From NCBI GenBank assembly GCA_003165855.1, contig PMXH01000400.1:1-6658 (forward strand): a DNA stretch of 6,658 bases, in the 5' to 3' direction. Made by a program: the position numbers and the translations under genes. Below the pieces are notes generated by a model. That model saw only the letters and a list, made by a program, of their open reading frames with translations, searched no databases and had not been told where the DNA came from. Shown here piece after piece: positions 1 through 4,346 of the stretch; within the stretch, counting starts at the first letter, position 1, and every line of letters starts with the position of its first letter. This DNA comes from Acidobacteriaceae bacterium (lineage in GTDB: Bacteria; Acidobacteriota; Terriglobia; Terriglobales; Acidobacteriaceae).

Positions 1-105
1 ATGTTCGCCGACGAGATTGGCGCCGATGGGTATGGGGCCAACGCTTCGGCGGCCGTGGATCTGTTTCTGCTGCTTGCGGAGCAGCGGGCCGCGGCGACGA
101 CTTAG
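1..105 (+). CDS. Corrinoid (B12-binding) protein, C-terminal end only
   Basis: Frame 1 is open from the left edge to the TAG at 103-105, giving 34 residues. The ATG at position 1 is most likely internal, so the gene begins outside the window. The residues ADEIGADGYGANASAAVDL match the closing helix of cobalamin-binding domains (MtbC/MtaC-like corrinoid proteins and the B12 module of methionine synthase), where a phrase of the form 'GADGYAxxAxxAVxLA' is typical. Such proteins carry a methyl group on cobalamin between methyltransferases. The motif that would bind the cobalt lies upstream and cannot be seen. The Shine-Dalgarno of the next gene (AGGA, 104-107) overlaps this stop codon, so the two genes are almost surely co-transcribed. 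The family call is from a short C-terminal motif and is moderately sure. Confidence 0.6.
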   Translation: MFADEIGADGYGANASAAVDLFLLLAEQRAAATT

Positions 106-114
106 GACACAGCG

Positions 115-378
115 ATGGCCATCTATAAGGTCCTGTACTGGCAGGAAATCCCGACCCAGGTGAAGGCCGAGGACGACGACGAGGACGTCACGGTGATGCT
201 GGATGGCAGGTTCATGCAGCAGGTGGATATTCTTGCTGCGAAACGCGGACTGCAGGCCGCCGATGACTACCTGGCGCAGTGGAAGTGGAGTGAGGAAGAG
301 GAGCGCGAGGGCTCTGCGCGGGACGTGGCGGAGGCTGTGAAGGCGGAGCTGGAAGTGAAGGGCTGGCAGGACATCTGA
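115..378 (+). CDS. Small PF13769-type 'virulence factor' family protein
   Basis: An 87-residue soluble acidic protein. The N-terminal MAIYKVLYWQEIPTQV, the middle MLDGRFMQQVDILAAKRGL and the DDYLAQWKW phrase fit the family labelled 'virulence factor' (PF13769). The name comes from annotation history; no biochemical role is established to my knowledge. Members that I recall in alphaproteobacteria sit beside corrinoid proteins and methyltransferases of methionine/one-carbon metabolism, and the same neighbour is seen here, so I infer a methyl-transfer accessory role rather than virulence. The ATG at 115 is preceded by AGGA at 104-107, 7 nt away, and the gene starts 9 nt after the upstream stop. 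No signal peptide or membrane segment is visible. The C-terminus (residues 57-87) is charged and probably helical. Confidence 0.7.
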   Translation: MAIYKVLYWQEIPTQVKAEDDDEDVTVMLDGRFMQQVDILAAKRGLQAADDYLAQWKWSEEEEREGSARDVAEAVKAELEVKGWQDI

Positions 379-388
379 AGTGAGAAAA

Positions 389-418
389 GCAGGTCCCTCG
401 CGGCGCTCGGGATGACAA
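389..418 (-). repeat. Dispersed intergenic repeat (TTGTCATCC family), copy A
   Basis: Read on the minus strand it starts TTGTCATCCCGAGCG and ends with GAGGGACCTGC. It is a degenerate copy of the same short element found on the plus strand at 1326-1370, which begins TTGTCATCCTGA and ends with a GGATCTGG variant. I recall 'TGTCATCCTGAGCG…GGATCT' elements as common dispersed repeats in many bacterial genomes. No coding role is visible. Confidence 0.6.
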
Positions 419-454
419 CCTTCCTCTGCGCGACGACGGTATAAACACGAACGA

Positions 455-474
455 CGCAGACCGAAAGGCCTGCG
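455..474 (+). terminator. Possible hairpin terminator or REP-like hairpin
   Basis: CGCAG and CTGCG arms, then an A·C mismatch and a CC/GG pair, close a GAAA tetraloop. TTTT occurs at 481-484, after a 6-nt gap. It lies 77 nt after the stop of the plus-strand gene ending at 378 and could end that transcript. The detached T-run makes it a weak intrinsic terminator, and it may be only a repeat-derived hairpin. Confidence 0.35.
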
Positions 475-637
475 CTGCTGTTTTCACTTTATACTTCTAT
501 TATATCATACCGCATAGGGTAAATGTGTCAGGTTAGCCAACTTTATTTCTCCCGGCGAATCAGTGACTTAGTCAAAAAAGCTCGCCTTCAGGGGCTTGAC
601 AAGATTTCGGGCGATCGCCCTCCAACTCGTTTATCGC

Positions 638-1255
638 CTAAGGCGCATCGGGCAGCGTGTACTCGAAGTCGTAGGAATGTTTGCCGTCGGCGATGTTGAT
701 CGTCATCTTGCCGGTGAGACCGACGAGTTGACCGGTTCCGCTATCGGGGACGACGGTGACATTCAGTTGCGGAGTGCCGCGGGTTAGCGTGCCGAAGTGC
801 TGCAGGGCGAAGCTGCCGCTACGAACGCCGCCGGGAGTGTGCAGCGTTCCGGTGACGCGCTCGATGGCGACATACCCGGCCGAGCCTTTGGTCTCGGTCA
901 TGGCAGTCAGCATCTGGCCTTTGCTGGTGGCTTCGAGATCTCCGTGAAACTGCTTGTCGATGGACATGCGGCCGACGGTGGGGTCGCCGACTTTGTCGTC
1001 GGTCTGAGGGGCGAGTTTGACGTCGAACGGTCCGGTGGCATGAATCGGCATCGCTGTTCCCTTCTGAACTGGAGCGGAAGTAGTCTGTGCGTGCGCGGAG
1101 GAAGGCGAGCCCAGGCAGATGATCGCGACCGCCGTGATCGACGTCACCGTTGTCATCGTCGTGATCGTTGTTATCGACGTGATCGTTGCGAGGACTGCGG
1201 CGGCAACGACGGTCGCGATGATTCGGGCAGGCGCGGCGCAAGACGGCGGCTTCAT
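638..1255 (-). CDS. Exported DUF3224 domain protein with Ile/Thr-repeat leader
   Basis: A 205-residue product from the ATG at 1255. Residues about 69-201 (MPIHATGPFDVKLAPQ, then GRMSIDKQFHGDLEATSKG, GSAGYVAIERVTGTL and NIADGKHSYDFEYTL) are a complete DUF3224 domain, a small beta-rich fold of unknown function. Ahead of it is a very long leader: a start with one Arg and one Lys, a hydrophobic run at residues 12-48 that includes an Ile/Thr repeat (24-43), and a likely signal peptidase site AHA|QT after residue 56. About 56 residues is long for a signal peptide. The ATG at 1255 lacks a Shine-Dalgarno but has a -10-like GACAAT 6 nt upstream, so the mRNA may be leaderless. A second start, the ATG at 1051 at the domain boundary, has a good AAGGGA 6 nt upstream and would give a 137-residue protein without leader. 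No catalytic residues can be assigned. The gene stands alone; its downstream neighbour is far away and on the other strand. Confidence 0.8.
   Translation of the reverse strand: MKPPSCAAPARIIATVVAAAVLATITSITTITTMTTVTSITAVAIICLGSPSSAHAQTTSAPVQKGTAMPIHATGPFDVKLAPQTDDKVGDPTVGRMSIDKQFHGDLEATSKGQMLTAMTETKGSAGYVAIERVTGTLHTPGGVRSGSFALQHFGTLTRGTPQLNVTVVPDSGTGQLVGLTGKMTINIADGKHSYDFEYTLPDAP
1118..1189 (-). repeat. Imperfect GATCG/GTC-type tandem repeat inside the DUF3224 leader
   Basis: On the plus strand, variants of GTGATCG, GTTGTCATC and GTTGTTATC alternate for about 70 bases in steps of three. On the coding strand they give a run of Ile, Thr, Val, Ser and Met codons (residues 23-46). Repeat slippage in multiples of three would keep the frame and lengthen the hydrophobic segment. 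Confidence 0.65.
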
Positions 1256-1261
1256 GCCTGC

Positions 1262-1291
1262 ATTGTCATCTGACGCGGGGCGACTCGTCAA
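1262..1291 (-). promoter_or_regulatory. Predicted promoter of the DUF3224 gene
   Basis: On the minus strand TTGACG (1291-1286) is followed by an 18-nt spacer and GACAAT (1267-1262). Six bases later comes the ATG at 1255, so the expected start of transcription falls on or beside the start codon. The -35 matches the sigma-70 consensus at five of six positions and the -10 at four of six. This is sequence matching only. Confidence 0.4.
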
Positions 1292-1325
1292 TTTTAGAAG
1301 CGCGCGGGTAGTGGTGCCGTTTGAA

Positions 1326-1370
1326 TTGTCATCCTGAACAAGCGTTCTTTGCGCAGTGAAGGATCTGGGC
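1326..1370 (+). repeat. Dispersed intergenic repeat (TTGTCATCC family), copy B
   Basis: It begins TTGTCATCCTGAACAAGCG and ends GAAGGATCTGGGC. It is related to the inverted copy at 389-418, and its middle is longer. The 12-mer GCGTTCTTTGCG occurs inside it (1342-1353) and again at 1388-1399, so part of the element appears duplicated. It fills the gap between the third SRPBCC gene and the DUF3224 gene. Confidence 0.6.
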
Positions 1371-1445
1371 GAGCCGCGCGAAGCGTCGCGTTCTTTGCGG
1401 GGCAATAATCGCGCGTTTGGCTCGCTTCCTTATCAAACTGCACCA

Positions 1446-1964
1446 CTACCGGCGCATGTCGGCGGTTTCTCCTTTTTCCAGATAACCGAGCAGCCATCCC
1501 AGAACCAGCTTCCAGCCTTCGGTGTGGCTGGCCGCGGCGACAGGATTGCCGGCGAAACCTTCCTGACGGACCCTTACCAGTGTGCCGGTGCCCGCGCGTG
1601 CCGGGCCGCTCGGGTGCAGGTTATGCACACTTTGAGGCTCAAGCTCCCAACGGACGATGGTCTTGAGAGGGCCGGCGTAACTGGCAACCCAGGTATGAAC
1701 CAGCAAGCGCGGCGGATCGACTTCCAGATATTCGCCGTCGATGCGAAAGGACGTGCCGTCGGCTCCAACGCCTACGCTCGACCACTTGCCACCAACGCGG
1801 AGGTCGGCTTTCCATTCCGTAATGCGGTAGAGGCTTTCGTGGCCCCACCAGCGCGGCATTTGGCTGGGATCGGTAAGGGCTTCGAAAACGCGGGCCGGGG
1901 GCGCGGCAATGAAAATCTCGCCGACGACCGTGTTCTGATCGGGAGTGATTGCGACGGTTGCCAT
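1446..1964 (-). CDS. SRPBCC/AHSA1-family protein, third paralogue, with in-frame insertion
   Basis: A 172-residue protein of the START/Bet v 1-like SRPBCC fold (activator-of-Hsp90-homologue-1 family), a cavity fold that usually binds a hydrophobic ligand. Markers are EIFIAAPPARVFEALTDP (16-33), the WKADLRVGGKW turn (51-61), GEYLEVDPPRLL (78-88) and VRWELEP (105-110). The ATG at 1964 is chosen because AAGGAG lies 4 nt upstream; the longer frame back to 2027 would read through a repeat. Compared with its two upstream paralogues, residues about 112-124 (SVHNLHPSGPARA) are extra and are encoded by palindromic GC-rich DNA. The C-terminus ends in a GWKLVLGWLLGYLEKGE helix. It is the most divergent of the three and is separated from the second by a repeat of about 100 bp. 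The ligand is unknown. Confidence 0.85.
   Translation of the reverse strand: MATVAITPDQNTVVGEIFIAAPPARVFEALTDPSQMPRWWGHESLYRITEWKADLRVGGKWSSVGVGADGTSFRIDGEYLEVDPPRLLVHTWVASYAGPLKTIVRWELEPQSVHNLHPSGPARAGTGTLVRVRQEGFAGNPVAAASHTEGWKLVLGWLLGYLEKGETADMRR
1593..1631 (-). repeat. Palindromic in-frame insertion within SRPBCC gene 3
   Basis: This stretch encodes residues absent from both paralogues at the same place (after VRWEL.P and before GT.VKV). It holds an inverted repeat with GTGCA/TGCAC arms (1614-1618 and 1624-1628) and overlaps a GC-rich one with GCCCG/CGGGC arms (1590-1594 and 1602-1606). The inferred length of 39 nt is a multiple of three. It resembles in kind, not in sequence, the palindromic elements that insert in frame in Rickettsia genes. 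Confidence 0.55.
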
Positions 1965-1990
1965 AGTTCTCCTTACAAGTGAAAGCTCTA

Positions 1991-2058
1991 GATCAAAGTC
2001 AAAAGCAAGATCAAGGGTGGCGGACAAAGCCTGTGCTGAGCTCGCCGAAGGGAGTGTC
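1991..2058. repeat. Composite repeat: hexamer tract plus palindromic element, copy 1
   Basis: A degenerate 6-bp-periodic tract (1991-2016, built from GATCAA, AGTCAA and AAGCAA variants) leads into a core starting GGACAAAGCCTG at 2022 and ending AAGGGAGTGTC at 2058. The core matches the one at 4805-4841 at 33 of 37 positions, and the hexamer tract lies on the same side in both. It sits between the second and third SRPBCC genes, 11 nt beyond the stop of the second. Confidence 0.7.
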
Positions 2059-2069
2059 GTTCCTGTACG

Positions 2070-2543
2070 TTACTTCTCGGCGAACTGCTTGAGCATTTCG
2101 AGCACACCGGGCCAGCCGCCGCTGTAATCTTTGCGAGCGACATTCTCCTGCGCGAGACCGCTGTGCGTCACTTTGACGTTAGTGCCGGCTGCGTCTGGAG
2201 TGAGTTCCCAGCGGACGACGGTTGAGAGCGATTTGTCGTCGTGCCAGTTCGCGATCCAGCTGTAAACCAGAAGATGCGGAGGATCGATCTCGAGAATTTC
2301 GCCGTGACACTCGAACTCGCTCACGCCGTTGACGACGACAGTTCCCTTCTCGGTGACGTAGCGATAGCGGCCACCGAGGCGAGCGTCCATTTCCCAGAGA
2401 TGGTCCGGGCAGCTGGGATTCTTAAACCAGCGTCTGAGTTCCCGCTCGTCGGTCAACGCCTTGAAGACTCGCTCGGCAGGCGCGGCGATGTGGATTTCGG
2501 TGACGATCGATTCGTCGTTCGCAGTGACCAATGCGGTAGCCAT
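2070..2543 (-). CDS. SRPBCC/AHSA1-family protein, second paralogue
   Basis: A 157-residue protein with the complete SRPBCC/AHSA1 pattern: TEIHIAAPAERVFKALTDERELRRWF (15-40), the LWEMDARLGGRYRYV turn (49-63), GEILEIDPPHLLVYSW (81-96), TVVRWELTPDAAGT (108-121), and a C-terminal GGWPGVLEMLKQFAEK helix. The start at 2543 is supported by AAGGAG 7 nt upstream, and that site overlaps the stop of the gene before it (12-bp gap), so translation is probably coupled. By eye it is closer to the first paralogue than to the third, which suggests a recent tandem duplication. It probably works in the cytoplasm with an unknown small hydrophobic ligand; no enzyme motif is visible. Control is expected from the arsR-type gene at the head of the operon. 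Confidence 0.87.
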   Translation of the reverse strand: MATALVTANDESIVTEIHIAAPAERVFKALTDERELRRWFKNPSCPDHLWEMDARLGGRYRYVTEKGTVVVNGVSEFECHGEILEIDPPHLLVYSWIANWHDDKSLSTVVRWELTPDAAGTNVKVTHSGLAQENVARKDYSGGWPGVLEMLKQFAEK

Positions 2544-2555
2544 GAGCTAGCTCCT

Positions 2556-3038
2556 TTATTTCTCAAGAACGTTCTTAAGCGATTGCAACAGGCCGGGCCA
2601 ACCTTGGCTGTATCCCTGGCAAGCACCCGGAAGTGGCAGCAGCCCGCTGTGGACGACCTTTAAATGCGTGCCTAATTTGGTTGGCGTCAGCTCCCATCGA
2701 ACCACCGTGCGCACCTCTGGGTTTTGATGCCAGCTGGCGTACCAGGAATAGGCGAGCAGGCGCGGGGGATCGATTTCGAGAATTTCACCGTGGTGGTCGA
2801 GATCCGGGGCGGCAGCATCCCCGGTGCGTGGCTTTGAGATGAAGCGCCACTTGCCGCCGGGGCGCGCATCCATTTCCCAGAGTGTCATTTCGAAGGCCCC
2901 GCTCTTGCCCCACTGCAGCGCCTGCTCGCGATCGATCAGGGCATGAAAGACGCGCTCGGGTGGCGCGGCGATTTCGATTTCGGTAACCACGGAATCGTTG
3001 TCGGGACTAATTGCGGATTCAATTTTCGTCATAGTCAT
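2556..3038 (-). CDS. SRPBCC/AHSA1-family protein, first paralogue
   Basis: A 160-residue SRPBCC/AHSA1 protein: VVTEIEIAAPPERVFHALID (17-36), LWEMDARPGGKWRF (53-66), GEILEIDPPRLLAYSWYASW (84-103), VRTVVRWELTP (109-119), and the C-terminal GWPGLLQSLKNVLEK. I place the start at the ATG at 3038, with GAAGG 4 nt upstream; the ATG at 3032 (two codons later) is equally possible at a 10-nt spacing. The open frame runs back to 3119, but that part translates a stem-loop repeat and should not be kept. It is the first of three tandem copies and follows the secreted protein gene by 81 nt, most of which is repeat. Function beyond ligand binding is unknown; ArsR-SRPBCC pairs are widespread but poorly characterised. 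Confidence 0.87.
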   Translation of the reverse strand: MTMTKIESAISPDNDSVVTEIEIAAPPERVFHALIDREQALQWGKSGAFEMTLWEMDARPGGKWRFISKPRTGDAAAPDLDHHGEILEIDPPRLLAYSWYASWHQNPEVRTVVRWELTPTKLGTHLKVVHSGLLPLPGACQGYSQGWPGLLQSLKNVLEK

Positions 3039-3063
3039 AGCGCCTTCGGTGGTCCAGGTTAAG

Positions 3064-3094
3064 CCCACTTCTCGCAAAACACGCGAGAAGTGGG
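3064..3094. repeat. Perfect 12-bp inverted repeat (stem-loop)
   Basis: CCCACTTCTCGC (3064-3075) and GCGAGAAGTGGG (3083-3094) are perfect reverse complements around a 7-nt loop. No T-run follows on either side, so it is not a standard intrinsic terminator. It lies between the secreted-protein gene and the first SRPBCC gene and probably is a dispersed palindromic repeat. In the transcript it could slow 3' decay or lower downstream expression. Confidence 0.8.
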
Positions 3095-3119
3095 GCACGC
3101 CCAGTTTCGTGCATGACAA

Positions 3120-3629
3120 CTACTTTTGAGCTATTTCATTTCGGCGCAGGTCGAAGAACTCTTTCATCTGCTTGTCGTGATCGACAAAGGTCCAGTCTTC
3201 GGTGTGATGGTTGGCATCGACAATAGTGAAAACCACGCGCTGCATGTGGCCGGAATCGGGGGTCTTGAGATTGGTGGCGTCGAAATAGTCGAAGGTGAAG
3301 GTTTTGCCGTCAGGCGAAGCCGTAGCTGCCATGCGGGGCTGATTGCCGACGCTGCAGTAGTGAGTGAGAACGATGCGGTTGGGGCCATCCAGAGTGAACA
3401 TGGAAATCATGTTTTCGGGACCGTGGCCCAGAATTTCGCTCATTAGGGCCGAGCCGCCGGCGGTGTCGCGGAAGGAGACCTGTACGGGCTTGCCGTCGGC
3501 AGACTTGCCTTCCCATGATCCGGTCAGGGTCTTGAGCTGGTCGAATGATTTCTGGGTTGCGGTTTGCGCCAGAGCGGCGGTTGCGGCGAGCAGCAATGAG
3601 AGTGAAAGGGCGATGCGAAGCGATTTCAT
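3120..3629 (-). CDS. Secreted DUF1579-like beta-barrel protein
   Basis: A 169-residue precursor. Residues 1-21 (MKSLRIALSLSLLLAATAALA) form a standard signal peptide with cleavage after ALA, before QT. The mature part starts FDQLKTLTGSWEG (about 29-41), then GGSALMSEILGHGPENMISMFTLDG, LTHYCSVGNQPRM and HMQRVVFTIVDANHHTEDWTF. The 'L.GSWEG … LTHYC..GNQPRM' pattern is one I associate with DUF1579-like lipocalin/nitrobindin-shaped beta proteins; the exact family is uncertain and no active site is evident. The start at 3629 is fixed by AAGGAG 9 nt upstream, and the gene begins after a 1-bp gap from the arsR stop (TAA, 3633-3631). The longer frame from 3707 would overlap arsR and is rejected. Being second in an arsR operon, it is probably induced together with the SRPBCC genes, perhaps acting on the same ligand outside the cytoplasm. 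Confidence 0.75.
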   Translation of the reverse strand: MKSLRIALSLSLLLAATAALAQTATQKSFDQLKTLTGSWEGKSADGKPVQVSFRDTAGGSALMSEILGHGPENMISMFTLDGPNRIVLTHYCSVGNQPRMAATASPDGKTFTFDYFDATNLKTPDSGHMQRVVFTIVDANHHTEDWTFVDHDKQMKEFFDLRRNEIAQK

Positions 3630-3630
3630 G

Positions 3631-4020
3631 TTAGTGATCTCCTTTTGAAGTTTTGGGTTTTGCGATGTGGTGTTGACTGATTTCTTTGGCGTGTTCAGCC
3701 TCGACAAAAGTTTTCAGACTGTTGAGGTTCATCTTCCAGAAGTTGCGGTATTGATCGAGCCAGGAGTCTACGGCGCGCAGGGGTTCGGGATTGAGTTGAT
3801 AGACGCGGTTGCGGCCTTCGCGATGCTCCCGCACCAGGTGGGCACGGCGCAGGAGGCGGAGGTGTTTAGAAATGGCGGGGCGAGAGACGGGGAAAGCTCC
3901 TGCGATTTCTCCGGCGGGCTGGCTGCCCCGCCGCAGCAAATCCAGGACGGCGCGGCGGGTGGGATCGGCAAGTGCCTGGAAGGTGGCTTCCGATGAATAT
4001 GTAACCGAACGGTTCCGCAT
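3631..4020 (-). CDS. ArsR-family winged-helix repressor, operon head
   Basis: A 129-residue ArsR/SmtB-type regulator. FQALADPTRRAVLDLLRRG (14-32) is the classic N-terminal helix pair, GEIAGAFPVSRPAISKHLRLLRRAHLV (37-63) the helix-turn-helix with SRPAISKHLRLL as recognition helix, and REHREGRNRVYQLNPEPL (64-81) the wing. The metal-binding ELCVCDL motif is absent, so it is unlikely to sense arsenic or zinc at that site. The C-terminal SWLDQYRNFWKMNLNSLKTFVE fits the subgroup found next to SRPBCC proteins, which is thought to respond to other signals. No other start codon fits; the ATG at 4020 has no Shine-Dalgarno and sits about 8 nt after a -10-like box, so a leaderless mRNA is likely. Two related palindromes at 4001-4016 and 4026-4041 are probable autoregulatory sites. 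It heads a five-gene minus-strand operon and is divergent from vapBC. Confidence 0.88.
   Translation of the reverse strand: MRNRSVTYSSEATFQALADPTRRAVLDLLRRGSQPAGEIAGAFPVSRPAISKHLRLLRRAHLVREHREGRNRVYQLNPEPLRAVDSWLDQYRNFWKMNLNSLKTFVEAEHAKEISQHHIAKPKTSKGDH
4001..4016. promoter_or_regulatory. Putative ArsR operator, distal copy inside the arsR start
   Basis: GTAACCGAACGGTTCC is an imperfect palindrome that matches the copy at 4026-4041 at 13 of 16 positions in the same orientation. It overlaps codons 2-7 of arsR. Together with the second copy 25 bp away it fits binding by two dimers over the start of transcription. Confidence 0.5.
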
Positions 4021-4023
4021 AAT

Positions 4024-4043
4024 GCGTAACCGTACAGTTACGC
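4024..4043. promoter_or_regulatory. Putative ArsR operator over the arsR -10 box
   Basis: GCGTAAC (4024-4030) and GTTACGC (4037-4043) are perfect 7-bp arms around CGTACA. The site covers the predicted -10 of arsR (4034-4029), which is where an autorepressor would block RNA polymerase. Operator identity is inferred from position and from the second, related copy. Confidence 0.6.
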
Positions 4044-4057
4044 GACTCGCTTGTCAA
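4029..4057 (-). promoter_or_regulatory. Predicted promoter of the arsR-SRPBCC operon
   Basis: On the minus strand a perfect TTGACA (4057-4052), a 17-nt spacer and a weak TACGGT (4034-4029) precede the arsR ATG by 8 nt. Transcription would start within a base or two of the ATG. An A-rich run (4056-4064) adjoins the -35 on the upstream side and could act like an UP element. Confidence 0.5.
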
Positions 4058-4082
4058 GAAAAAACTTTTGGCGCAACATGGT

Positions 4083-4105
4083 CTTACATTGCGGTACAAT
4101 GTAAG
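4083..4105 (+). promoter_or_regulatory. VapB operator and -10 box of vapBC
   Basis: CTTACATTG (4083-4091) and CAATGTAAG (4097-4105) are perfect 9-bp arms around a 5-nt centre. The right half contains TACAAT (4095-4100), a five-of-six match to a -10 box, placed 6 nt before the vapB ATG, so the mRNA is probably leaderless. No good -35 is seen. A palindrome over the -10 is the usual place for VapB-VapC self-repression. Confidence 0.65.
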
Positions 4106-4106
4106 C

Positions 4107-4346
4107 ATGAACCGACAGATCACGACAGTAAGCACCAAGGGACAATTCGTCATCCCTTCCGAGATGCGGGCTTCTCTTGGGATCCGGCCCGGCACTCGCA
4201 TTTGCGTGACCCAGCAGGGGTCGAAAATTGTGCTGGAGCCGGTTACGGACGAACTGGTCGATAGGACACGCGGAATGCTCGCCGGCGGGCCCTCGCTCTC
4301 GGACGAACTCATACGCGAGCGGCGTCGCGTGAAAGACAAATGGTAA
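4107..4346 (+). CDS. vapB: AbrB-type antitoxin (VapB)
   Basis: A 79-residue protein. Residues 3-47 (RQITTVSTKGQFVIPSEMRASLGIRPGTRICVTQQGSKIVLEPV) are a SpoVT/AbrB swapped-hairpin DNA-binding domain. The tail LAGGPSLSDELIRERRRVKDKW is the region that usually wraps the toxin. I choose the ATG at 4107, since the domain starts at once there and the -10 lies 6 nt ahead; the frame can be extended back to a TTG at 4068 but that would run through the operator. It overlaps vapC by 7 nt (ATG at 4340 inside the last codons), the usual coupling of antitoxin and toxin. It should neutralise the partner and repress its own promoter at the palindrome 4083-4105. Confidence 0.88.
   Translation: MNRQITTVSTKGQFVIPSEMRASLGIRPGTRICVTQQGSKIVLEPVTDELVDRTRGMLAGGPSLSDELIRERRRVKDKW

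Noticed and set aside
609..620. GGGCGATCGCCC perfect palindrome as a terminator of the DUF3224 gene
   Set aside because: It has no loop and no T-run after it, so it cannot form a normal intrinsic terminator; it is probably chance in GC-rich DNA.
797..1273. Plus-strand frame with Asp/Arg-rich repeat tail
   Set aside because: Antisense to the DUF3224 gene; the Asp-Arg run is just the other strand of the leader tandem repeat.
1356..1982. Plus-strand open frame of 208 residues over the third SRPBCC gene
   Set aside because: Antisense shadow of a clear SRPBCC gene in GC-rich DNA; its composition is that of a chance frame and no ribosome site precedes it.
2241..2663. Plus-strand frame of 140 residues over the second SRPBCC gene
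   Set aside because: Antisense shadow crossing the boundary of two recognised genes, without domain features.
3039..3119. N-terminal extension of the first SRPBCC protein
   Set aside because: The extra residues translate the stem-loop repeat, while GAAGG before 3038 supports the shorter start.
3630..3707. N-terminal extension of the secreted protein to 195 residues
   Set aside because: It would overlap the arsR coding end in another frame and hide the signal peptide; AAGGAG before 3629 fixes the shorter start.
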